From an uncultured Clostridia bacterium (GTDB lineage: Bacteria > Bacillota > Clostridia > TANB77 > CAG-508), in NCBI GenBank assembly GCA_948530865.1, contig CAOTKV010000002.1:1-23694 (forward strand): a DNA stretch of 23,694 nt. Reading direction: 5' to 3'. Shown here one piece after another: positions 1-5,993 of this stretch; position 1 is the first letter of the stretch, and every line of letters begins with the position of its first letter. Under the pieces are notes generated by a model. It made no database searches, had not been told where the DNA came from, and saw only the letters and a list, made by a program, of their open reading frames with translations. The position numbers and the translations under genes are program-made.

Positions 1-1
1 T

Positions 2-80
2 ATTGGAGCGGGTAGTCGGAAATGAGAACCCACTTTTCTTTTATTTTATAGCATTTAGAATTAATACAAAAATTTTTTAA
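2..80 (+). CDS. C-terminal fragment of an unidentified plus-strand gene (cut by the left edge), with possible CGG +1 shift
   Basis: Reading from base 2, the frame gives a short Gly/Ala/Ser stretch and then an in-frame CGG at 17-19, followed two codons later by TGA at 23-25. If the C at 17 is skipped, the frame reads GSGNENPLFFYF and continues to TAA at 78-80. A terminator-like hairpin overlaps that TAA, which supports a real gene ending there. Position at the edge of the lysogeny region would suit an integrase C-terminus, but I see no catalytic residues and do not claim it. A tRNA on the other strand was considered, but no T-arm pairing fits. Confidence 0.35.
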   Translation, partial: LERVVGNENPLFFYFIAFRINTKIF

Positions 81-117
81 TGCAATTTTAATGCAGTTTT
101 TGTATTTTCTTTTTTTT
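63..117 (+). terminator. Rho-independent terminator after the left-edge gene
   Basis: A 10-bp AT-rich stem (63-72 with 97-106, AATACAAAAA against its exact complement) is followed by a T-rich run at 107-117. The loop contains two TGCA copies that could pair and extend the hairpin. It overlaps the TAA at 78-80 of the plus-strand frame entering from the left. Confidence 0.5.
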
Positions 118-216
118 ATCATAATCTTGTTTATGTATTATATAATAATTATTTTTTCTTTTCAAGTTCATTACTTTTAACTCTTTCATAGTAAATATTA
201 TAAATCTTTTCTTCAT
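88..216 (-). CDS. Possible 42-aa lysine-rich small protein
   Basis: An ATG at 216-214 is preceded by a near-perfect ribosome binding site (AAAGGAGGG, about 6 nt upstream) and opens a 42-codon frame ending in TAA at 88. The product is very Lys-rich and resembles nothing I recognise. Another frame of the same stretch reads as a more protein-like Tyr/Glu-rich segment ending near 150, but it lacks a usable start. It has its own candidate -10 box and a palindromic operator upstream, so something is probably expressed here, perhaps a small regulatory peptide of the lysogeny region. The ORF overlaps the terminator-like hairpin of the opposite strand. Confidence 0.35.
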   Translation of the reverse strand: MKKRFIIFTMKELKVMNLKRKNNYYIIHKQDYDKKKKIQKLH

Positions 217-232
217 AATATCCCTCCTTTAA

Positions 233-257
233 AAGGAATATTCCTTAATTTATTATA
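233..257 (-). promoter_or_regulatory. Candidate promoter -10 box and 14-bp palindromic operator
   Basis: On the minus strand a consensus TATAAT lies at 257-252. Immediately downstream is a perfect 14-bp palindrome, AAGGAATATTCCTT (233-246), then the AAAGGAGGG ribosome binding site of the small ORF starting at 216. A palindrome covering the expected transcription start is typical of a repressor operator. The small HTH protein at 1237-1437 is an obvious candidate binder, but that is inference. The -35 region is weak. Confidence 0.4.
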
Positions 258-315
258 CCACTTTATGTAAAATAAAATAACTATGTTATAAGTAAGTTAT
301 TTATAAGCTACCTAT

Positions 316-1072
316 TTAATAGTTTTTAATTAGAATTTCTTTATATTCTTTCTTTTCTTCTAATGCTGCAGTTAAATTACTAAATCTTGTAACCTCTTCT
401 ACATTAAAATCTTTGTATAATTCTCTTATATATTCACAATCATTATAACTTATCAAAAACTTTCCTTTAATATTTTTAACAGTATTATACAAACGTTCAT
501 GATCTTCTTTTGTAAAATCTACATTTTTATAATATTTTTCTGTACCAAAATATGGAGGATCTAAAAAGAAAAATGTAGATTCCTTATCTTGTAATTTTAT
601 TAGTTTTTCAAAATCTAAATTTTCAATAACTACTGTATTTAATCTTTTCTGTATTTCTTCAAACATCCCAGTCATGTTTTCAATATTTCTTTTAACACAA
701 CCATAAGTTGTTAATTTACTTCCATAGCTTGTTTTAATAAGCATAAAGAATCTAATTGCTCTTTGAATATCTGTTAATCCTCGAACATTATATTGAGCTA
801 GAAAATCTTGAAATAATTCTCTAGAATTAAGTAAAAAATTCAACTGTTTCTTTACTTCTTCAGAATGATATTTTACACATCTAAAAAGATTTACCAGCTC
901 ACTATTATAATCATTATAGACTTCAATTTTTCCTGGTCTTTCCTGATGAAATAGTACCCATCCAGCCCCTCCGAAATACTTCAACATATCTACTATATTC
1001 ATTAGGAAATTCATTACAAATTTTTTCTCTTAGTAATTTTTTTCCTCCAATCCAACTCATAAAACTATTCAT
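316..1072 (-). CDS. Dam-type DNA adenine methylase, assembled across a CGG +1 frameshift
   Basis: D12-class adenine methyltransferase (MT-A70-unrelated Dam/DpnII family) that would methylate adenine in DNA using SAM. The start is ATG at 1072, with AGAAAGGA upstream. Codons 1-33 encode the family N-terminus (SWIGGKKLLRE...YVEVF). Codon 34 is CGG (973-971), and the zero frame soon ends in TGA. Skipping C973 gives FGGAGWVLFHQE, the SAM-binding motif I, and the frame then runs to 316 for a total of 251 aa, normal for the family. The catalytic DPPY motif is in the second part (LDPPYFG). Without the shift neither motif would be complete. Read conventionally this would be called a pseudogene or a 232-aa protein with an odd N-terminus. 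The gene is divergent from the HTH regulator and may protect phage DNA or regulate it. Confidence 0.85.
971..973 (-). other. CGG +1 frameshift site in the methylase
   Basis: Zero-frame context is GTA TTT CGG AGG GGC. Skipping the C restores V-F-G-G-A-G, methyltransferase motif I. The distance from the ATG at 1072 is exactly 33 codons, so CGG is in frame. Confidence 0.75.
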
Positions 1073-1236
1073 ATTATTATATTCCTTTCTATTCTAAAAT
1101 TATTATATTAATAATCTATCTATAAAAAAAGTTAAGCAAAAGACCATTATCTGCAACACAGGTTACTCCAATACACTTATATAAAATAACCTTTTTAAAT
1201 AAAATATTATTAATTTTAATATTGGAGAAAGAAAAA

Positions 1237-1437
1237 ATGGTATATTTAAGAGTAGACGAATTATTAAAAAAAGAAAATAAATCACGTTACTGGCTTGTTA
1301 AACGAATGGAAGGAAATTATAGAACTATAAATAATATGCTTTACAAAGAAACAATAAGTATTCGTTTCGATACAATAGACAAGTTATGTAAAATCTTTCA
1401 TTGCAAACCAGGAGATCTATTTGAAATGGAATTATAA
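1237..1437 (+). CDS. Small XRE/Cro-type helix-turn-helix regulator
   Basis: A 66-aa protein consisting of a single Cro/C1-type HTH domain. Its typical pattern is visible: a short N-terminal helix (VDELLKKENKSRYWLVKRM), the recognition helix region (TINNMLYKETISI), and the closing 'IDKLCKIFHCKPGDLFE' signature. I chose ATG at 1237 because GGAGAAAG lies 5 nt upstream; the longer reading from TTG at 1222 would put that site inside the gene. It is a likely phage repressor or Cro-like regulator and may recognise the palindrome at 233-246. It is followed 30 nt later by the MutS-like gene, probably in one transcript. Confidence 0.8.
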   Translation: MVYLRVDELLKKENKSRYWLVKRMEGNYRTINNMLYKETISIRFDTIDKLCKIFHCKPGDLFEMEL

Positions 1438-1467
1438 TAATATTAGATTAGAAAGGATATTATACAA

Positions 1468-1857
1468 ATGAGTAAACTATATAATGAATACAAAAAATTA
1501 AAAGAAATTGACAATAATACTTTATATTTATTTGAAAGTGGAACTTTTTATTATGCATTAGCTGAAGATGCAGAATTAATAAATAAACTTTTTGGATATA
1601 AAATTTTAGCTTTTGGAAATCAAACTATTAAATCAGCTTTTCCCAAAAATACTTTAGAGAATCGTAAACGTTTTTTTGAAATTAATAATATAAACTATAA
1701 GATTATAAGAAATGAAAATTGTAATAATAATTTTTCTTTATCTACAGAAGAAAATATTTTAAAAGAAATTAAGCAATTAGATATGAATAATATATCACCT
1801 ATAAATGCTTTTAAAAAGTTATTAGAATATCAAAATAAATTAAAAACAATAATATAG
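1468..1857 (+). CDS. Small MutS domain-I-like protein; possible DGR accessory factor
   Basis: A 129-aa protein whose first ~85 residues resemble the mismatch-binding domain I of MutS: 'YNEYKKLK', then 'LYLFESGTFYYALAEDA' (MutS: L.F.R.GDFYE.F..DA), then 'SAFPKNTLEN' (MutS: AGIPYHA.E.) and 'INYKIIRNE'. The MutS ATPase and clamp domains are absent, so it is a stand-alone domain. Published surveys of diversity-generating retroelements describe MutS-like (msl) genes as one accessory class alongside avd and HRDC. No avd-like gene is seen here, so this protein could be the accessory factor, although it lies 2.7 kb from the reverse transcriptase on the opposite strand. It could instead serve the phage independently. 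Ribosome binding site AGAAAGGA lies about 10 nt before the ATG. Confidence 0.65.
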   Translation: MSKLYNEYKKLKEIDNNTLYLFESGTFYYALAEDAELINKLFGYKILAFGNQTIKSAFPKNTLENRKRFFEINNINYKIIRNENCNNNFSLSTEENILKEIKQLDMNNISPINAFKKLLEYQNKLKTII

Positions 1858-1878
1858 AGGAAAATATCCCTCTATATT
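1851..1878. terminator. Bidirectional terminator between convergent genes
   Basis: A perfect 10-bp stem (1851-1860 AATATAGAGG with 1869-1878) and an 8-nt loop overlap the stop of the MutS-like gene and sit just past the stop of the lysin (1880). On the minus strand the stem is followed by ATTGTTTTTA, a reasonable T-tract. The plus-strand tail is less T-rich. Confidence 0.6.
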
Positions 1879-1879
1879 G

Positions 1880-3261
1880 TTAATTATAACAGTTATTTTT
1901 TATATAGCCTTCTCGACCAGTTTGTATAACTTTCACTTTGTCTATTGAATTATTTACATTTTTTAATATTTTAATAGTTGTATTTGCTCTATAATTGTAT
2001 TTTGAGCCAGTTAAATTTGAATTACTATAAATTATACTGGATTGCCTTAATTTCTTTATTTGACCTACTGTGCTTGAAATTTGAGGTTGTTTGTTTTTGT
2101 CTGAAGGAATATCATACATGTTTTTTTCATCACACCAGAATTGTGAATCAAAAATTTGTATTAAATCTCTTGAACCACCATCGTATGCTATGTCAGCTAA
2201 TCCATATATTTTGTTATAATCAAAAACTACTGATTTATGAACCCAAAATTGTGATTTGCTATCATCTACTAACCACATGTCGCTATGGTCTACTGCTACT
2301 TGTATAGGAATATCAGCTAGCACTCGTCCTCTTTTGAATTTTGACTCATTATGGTCAATATCTTGGTAACAGAAAAAAGATTTATAATTTGCATAACGTT
2401 TAAAATTTTCTATGCTGCAGTATATAGTATTTCCTTCTACTACAACTTTACCTCTTCTAGTACTTGTGTTGAATTTACCATTATAGTTGTATGGATCATA
2501 TATTTTTAATGTGTTGCCTTCTATTCCGTACTATAACAATATAATGACCTCCGAGTTGTAAATAAACCATTACCACAACTTGCTATTACATAATTCTTAT
2601 TTCGTAATAAATCAATTGCTTTTTGTATGTCTGATGTTTCTGTATATCCAATATTAAATTCATCAGCTACAGCACGATATGCACTCCAATAAGTTCCGTT
2701 ATTCGCAGAACGATATCCATTTCTTACGAATATTTCCGCCATTTGAGGTGGTGTTATTGTTCCTTTTATAGAACTTACTACCATTGCAGCAGTTGTTGGA
2801 CCACAACCACTTGAGCCAATAGTTTGTGATGAATTTCCCACGCTTGTATATAAGTTATTCTTCCATCTATTATCAATTTGTGAGTAATATGTAAGACCTT
2901 TGTACTCTCCTAACTCTACACTCCAACTTTTGGCTCTATCTCCATCATAACTTATATTTGCTTCATCTTGCAATTCAAAATTTTCAATTTCTGTTACTTC
3001 CTCGTTCTCTAACTGTTCTTCCTCTTCAATGCTTGCTTCTTCAATTGTATTTTCGGTAGATGAGATTTCTTCATTTTCTGTAATATCTTCTATAATAACA
3101 TTTTCATTAATTGATTTTATTTCATCTTGTACAATATTTTGAACTTGTCCTACAGTATTATTTATTTCTGCATCAGGATAAAAAATAGCAGTTAATGTTC
3201 CAATTACTGCTAGTATACAAGAAATAATAATTAAAATTTTTCTTTTATTTTCTTTATTCAT
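1880..3261 (-). CDS. Membrane-anchored C39-family peptidase (phage lysin), assembled across two CGG +1 frameshifts
   Basis: Reading through two +1 shifts gives a 459-aa protein. Residues ~9-28 form a signal or membrane anchor; ~30-105 are a Glu-rich linker; ~115-300 are a C39-like cysteine peptidase (YYSQIDNRWKN, then the catalytic SSGCGPTTAAM); the C-terminus contains SH3-like wall-binding repeats. Codon 237 is CGG (2553-2551): skipping C gives TTGGHYIVIV with the catalytic His. Eight codons later a second CGG (2528-2526) is met in the new frame; skipping C gives VGIEGNTLKIYDPY, again family-typical, and the frame is open to 1880. Without shifting the protein ends at 246 aa and lacks the catalytic His. 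It would cleave peptide cross-links in the wall during lysis. The start overlaps the upstream gene by 8 nt. Confidence 0.8.
2526..2553 (-). other. Tandem CGG +1 frameshift sites in the lysin
   Basis: Two in-frame CGG codons at 2553-2551 (ACT CGG AGG) and 2528-2526 (GTA CGG AAT). The second is in frame only after the first C has been skipped, exactly eight codons on. The residues between them include the catalytic His of the GGHY motif. Confidence 0.75.
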
Positions 3262-3478
3262 CTAAATATTCCTCCCATTCGTATTTTTCATTATCAACAA
3301 TATGAGCTATATATATAGCTTTGTTGCCGTCAGGATCTGTACTAATGTCAACTTCGTTTATTGTATTTACTCCGCATTTAGTTCCATCAATATCTTCCAT
3401 ATAGAGTTCAACTTCTACATTTCCTAATTCTTTTTTTAATTCTTCTAATCTGTTAATCAACTCTTGTACTTTTATCAT
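3254..3478 (-). CDS. Small acidic hypothetical protein of the lysis module
   Basis: A 74-aa protein, acidic, with an N-terminal amphipathic helix (VQELINRLEELKKEL) followed by a beta-rich part containing 'DPDGNKAIYI'. GGAG lies 9 nt before the ATG. It is co-transcribed between the membrane protein and the lysin, overlapping the lysin start by 8 nt. I recognise no family. Its two CGG triplets (3327, 3372) cross codon boundaries before Gly codons and do not shift the frame, which makes them useful controls. Confidence 0.65.
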   Translation of the reverse strand: MIKVQELINRLEELKKELGNVEVELYMEDIDGTKCGVNTINEVDISTDPDGNKAIYIAHIVDNEKYEWEEYLDE

Positions 3479-3495
3479 TTTCTTTTTCTCCTTAA

Positions 3496-4120
3496 TTATT
3501 TATTTTTAATAACCATTTTTTCAAGATTTTCTTCAATATAATGTTTTAATTTATAAATTTGATCCTTTTCTGTAGAATCAAAATTTATACAATTTTCTTT
3601 GCAATATTGAATTGCCAAAAATCCTATTGGCTCTCCGTTTTTATTATTTAATACAACATCAAAAAATGATTTAACATTTTGACTTCGTTTTAAATTATAA
3701 GTTGCAGGCATAGTTTCTTTTATAAATTCTAAATTATTGCATTCAATTTTTTCTTTAGAAAGCAATGTTTGTATAAATTTAGGAATACAACTTAAAGGGA
3801 CTGCTTGTAATTCATTTTGATACGATCTAACTCCTGCTTTTATGACTTCATATGTACAAGTTGTTTTTAATGCACTTCTACCATTTGCGTAATGCCCACC
3901 GATTATGAAAATCATAAATCTGTACTCTATCTGCAGAAAGAAATTCTTTTATATATTCCATCCTCGTATTTATTTCAAGATCTATATTACATTGCTTTTT
4001 AATTTTTGTAGGTAACGCCTCTTCAACAGTTTTCTTTGAATTTTTATATGCAACATATACACCAGCAAATGCAATTAATAAACTTGCTATTGTATTTAAT
4101 AATGTTATAAACTTTTCCAT
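3496..4120 (-). CDS. Lysis-module membrane protein, assembled across a CGG +1 frameshift
   Basis: ATG at 4120 follows a GGAGG site (the TTG at 4132 lies at that site). Residues ~8-27 form one membrane segment (NTIASLLIAFAGVYVAY). A soluble domain follows, with 'RVQIYDFHN' at 65-73. Codon 74 is CGG (3901-3899); the zero frame stops at 3878. Skipping C gives FHNGGHYANGRS and a further 134 residues to 3496, total 207 aa. The continuity of the domain across the join supports a single protein. It occupies the usual holin position before the lysin, but one membrane segment plus a ~170-aa soluble domain is unlike simple holins; it could be a holin-associated or sensor-like protein. Confidence 0.7.
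3899..3901 (-). other. CGG +1 frameshift site in the lysis-module membrane protein
   Basis: Zero-frame context is CAT AAT CGG TGG GCA, with a stop seven codons after the AAT (TAG at 3878). Skipping the C gives H-N-G-G-H-Y-A-N-G and a long open frame. The distance from ATG 4120 is exactly 73 codons. Confidence 0.7.
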
Positions 4121-4140
4121 TATAACCTCCAATTCATTTG

Positions 4141-4177
4141 TAAAATAAAAGAAGAATAGAAATTAATCTACTCTTCT
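4141..4177 (-). terminator. Rho-independent terminator after the tail-fibre-assembly-like gene
   Basis: On the minus strand an 11-bp stem (4177-4167 with 4160-4150, one G-U pair) has a 6-nt loop and is followed by UUUAUUUUA. It overlaps the TAG stop of the upstream gene and separates the tail/DGR operon from the lysis module. Confidence 0.6.
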
Positions 4178-4593
4178 AATTTCGGAAATTCAACATCGTA
4201 TGGAAATCCTTCCTGTTCTGGAATCTTTCTTAATGCATTTCTATATATTTTATATTTTTCTTTTTGTTCTTCAGATATTGGAAAATCTTCTAATAAATAT
4301 TTATCAGTCTCTTTTAGTAATTCATCCCTTATTTTTCTTACTTCGTCTGCTAGTTTTTGCCCATATTCTTCTTTTGCTAATTCTAATAAACTATTGTAAT
4401 ATTCTGTATCTTCCATTTTTTCTTTTAAGTCTTCTCTATTTTGTATTCTTATTTCATATGTATCATAAGTATATTTTGTTTCTTCATCTTCAGTTACTTC
4501 TTGAATATTATCAAAAAATGTTATTATTGCTTTATCTTCTCTAACGTCAATATTATAGTTTTTTTCAGGTCTTACATTGCTTTCTGACTTCAT
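4168..4593 (-). CDS. Tail-fibre-assembly-like (XkdW-type) protein
   Basis: A 141-aa protein whose C-terminal half carries the pattern seen in phage tail-fibre assembly chaperones and XkdW-like proteins: 'IRDELLKETDKYLLEDFPIS' then 'YRNALRKIPEQEGFP' and a final 'VEFPKLEE'. Such proteins help fold or trimerise receptor-binding tail proteins. Start ATG 4593 has AGGAG 9 nt upstream and overlaps the RT end by 29 nt. In context the retroelement (TR plus RT) sits between the diversified tail protein and its probable chaperone, so the chaperone is expressed with the DGR. Confidence 0.65.
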   Translation of the reverse strand: MKSESNVRPEKNYNIDVREDKAIITFFDNIQEVTEDEETKYTYDTYEIRIQNREDLKEKMEDTEYYNSLLELAKEEYGQKLADEVRKIRDELLKETDKYLLEDFPISEEQKEKYKIYRNALRKIPEQEGFPYDVEFPKLEE

Positions 4594-5618
4594 TCTTAAT
4601 CACTCCTTTACATTTTTCTAAATTAATATATGGGTACAAATATTTTTGTTTTATTTTATAAGAGTTCGTATGTTTTAAAATTCCATAATATGAAATTACT
4701 GCTGTCGCATCTTTAAAATTCAAATACTTCTTTTTTGAAATTTTTTTAATTCTTCTTTTAAATCTCAAAAATGTTGTATCTCTTAATGTTGTATATCCTC
4801 TACAAAATCGTCTTCCAATAAAATCAATTGGTGCAGAGTCTGTTTTTGAAACTTTATAGTTTTTCTTTACTTCTAATTTTTCTTTTTTCAAAAATAAAAT
4901 AATTTCATCAAGTATCTTATGAAGTTTCTTTTTATTACATCCAAAAATAATTATGTCATCCATATACCTTAAATAGTATTTTGCTTTTAAATTTTCTTTA
5001 ATATAATGATCTAAATTCTGCAAGTAAAAATTTGCGAAATGCTGACTTGTATAATTACCGAATAGGAACTCCACTATCTTCAAATGAATCTACAATTATA
5101 TCCATTAAAATTAGTGTATTTCTATCTTTTATTATGTTTCTAAATTTATTCTTTAAAATTTCTTTATTTATTGATGGATAAAACTTTTTAATATCTAACT
5201 TTATATAGTATTTTGTATTTTTTCTATCTTTAACAAGTATTTTTTCAATATATTTTACTGCATATAATTCGCCCCTGTTCTTAACAGAAGCACAACAAAA
5301 TTCGTACATTCCTCTGCAGATAACATCTTCAATTACTTGCATTAACGCCCAGTGAATGCATTGATCAGGATAAAAATATGGCTTGTAGATTATTCTTTCT
5401 TTTTGTCTTGCTCCATCAAATATTTTCTTCTTTTTATATCCACTTGAAATATATCCGTTTATTAATATTTCTTGCAATTCATTTGTATAAAAAACAATAT
5501 TGTTTAATATTGTTTGAACCAATTTTCGATTTTTCTTTCCTCTTGAAGCATTATAAATAGCTTTTTGAATATTGTTCTTATCTATAATACTATTCCATAC
5601 ATTTCCTATTCTTTTCAT
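4565..5618 (-). CDS. DGR reverse transcriptase, assembled across a CGG +1 frameshift
   Basis: Reverse transcriptase that copies the TR RNA into adenine-mutagenised cDNA. From ATG 5618, codons 1-186 hold the palm start (YIKLDIKKFYPSI, catalytic D142) and end in SGVPI. Codon 187 is CGG (5060-5058) followed directly by TAA. Skipping the C gives PIGNYTSQ, the diagnostic motif of DGR-class RTs (usually IGN.TSQ), then YLRYMDD (218-221) and a thumb region to 4565, total 350 aa, a normal size. Without the shift the protein lacks YMDD and is inactive. The gene starts about 140 nt downstream of the TR, as in the well-studied Bordetella phage element, and no avd gene is seen between target and TR. Confidence 0.9.
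5058..5060 (-). other. CGG +1 frameshift site in the DGR reverse transcriptase
   Basis: Zero-frame context is GTT CCT ATT CGG TAA TTA, so CGG is followed by a stop. Skipping the C gives V-P-I-G-N-Y-T-S-Q, matching the DGR RT consensus exactly. CGG is codon 187 counting from ATG 5618. Programmed shifts (such as RF2) often lie beside stops, but the other sites here do not. Confidence 0.75.
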
Positions 5619-5923
5619 TTTTTTCTTTTGTATCCTGGTATTATATTTTCTTATTTTTGTCTATTGATTTTTCGTTTAAAAGAAACTACTAAACCAATCC
5701 AGTTGCGACTTAATTTTCGTCAAGCGACGAGGAAAATAGTATGCAAATTTTATTTTAATAAGTACACGAGCCCCACAATTCCAATTAGCATTCGCAGGAG
5801 AATTACTCAAGTTGAAGTAAAACAAGCCACAGTTACCCCAGTTGTTAGGATTACCACCAACACGACAGCCAAACTAAAAGGCAAGAAAAGTGAAGACTTC
5901 CGCATACTAAATCCCTTTTTCAA
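5619..5923 (-). ncRNA. DGR template RNA (TR plus downstream spacer)
   Basis: The 403-base gene-free stretch between target gene and RT should be transcribed on the minus strand as the DGR template RNA. It contains a 5' leader, the TR (5873-5758) and a 139-nt spacer to the RT start. In Bordetella phage a similar ~140-nt spacer is needed for cDNA priming; its length here fits. The spacer can form a hairpin (UCGUC, loop GCUU, GACGA; 5730-5717). Ends are inferred: the 5' end from the candidate promoter, and the transcript probably continues into the RT gene. Confidence 0.65.
5758..5873 (-). repeat. DGR template repeat (TR)
   Basis: A 116-bp repeat matching 6035-6150 (constant offset 277) with 14 mismatches and no indels. 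Every mismatch is T on the plus strand of TR, i.e. adenine in the coding sense (positions 5763, 5779, 5780, 5785, 5786, 5803, 5804, 5813, 5818, 5842, 5845, 5846, 5851, 5852). The TR has 22 coding-sense adenines, 14 of them changed in VR. Read in the VR frame it is rich in AAT/AAC codons at the variable sites, the usual DGR design giving wide amino acid choice. Confidence 0.95.
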
Positions 5924-5952
5924 ATTTTATACATAACAATATACAAAAACAA
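5924..5952 (-). promoter_or_regulatory. Candidate promoter of the template RNA
   Basis: Minus-strand -35 TTGTTT (5952-5947) and -10 TAAAAT (5929-5924) are separated by 17 nt, upstream of TR by about 50 nt. This is sequence resemblance only, in AT-rich DNA. Confidence 0.4.
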
Positions 5953-5960
5953 TTATCTTA

Positions 5961-5975
5961 TAGATAACTTATCTA
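5961..5975. promoter_or_regulatory. 15-bp palindrome between VR cruciform and TR promoter
   Basis: TAGATAACTTATCTA is a perfect inverted repeat with 7-bp arms around one central base, just upstream of the candidate TR promoter. It fits an operator for a dimeric regulator. It is a poor terminator because a hairpin would have few pairs and the T-run is about 9 nt away. Confidence 0.35.
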
Positions 5976-5993
5976 CAGTACACCTAATACTTT

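Noticed and set aside
1..40. tRNA 3' end on the minus strand as an attachment site
   Set aside because: The GGGTTCTC-like segment suggested a T-arm, but no 5-bp T-stem or acceptor pairing fits, whereas a coding frame with terminator does.
1978..2307. 109-codon plus-strand frame opposite the lysin C-terminus
   Set aside because: Shadow of the lysin; very Leu/Tyr/Cys-rich and without ribosome site, as are the other plus-strand frames across the late operon.
971..5060. CGG reassigned to another single amino acid such as Trp or Gln
   Set aside because: A simple reassignment would keep the frame; at every site the frame must move by +1 to recover the family sequence, and in the RT the next zero-frame codon is a stop.
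971..5060. Independent pseudogenisation of methylase, lysin, membrane protein and RT
   Set aside because: Five lesions of the identical type (C before a Gly codon), with otherwise intact frames and motifs, are not expected from decay. A systematic sequence error remains possible and is stated as the main alternative.
5565..5936. 123-codon plus-strand frame over the TR
   Set aside because: It is the reverse of the TR and RT start, has no ribosome site, and TR explains the sequence.
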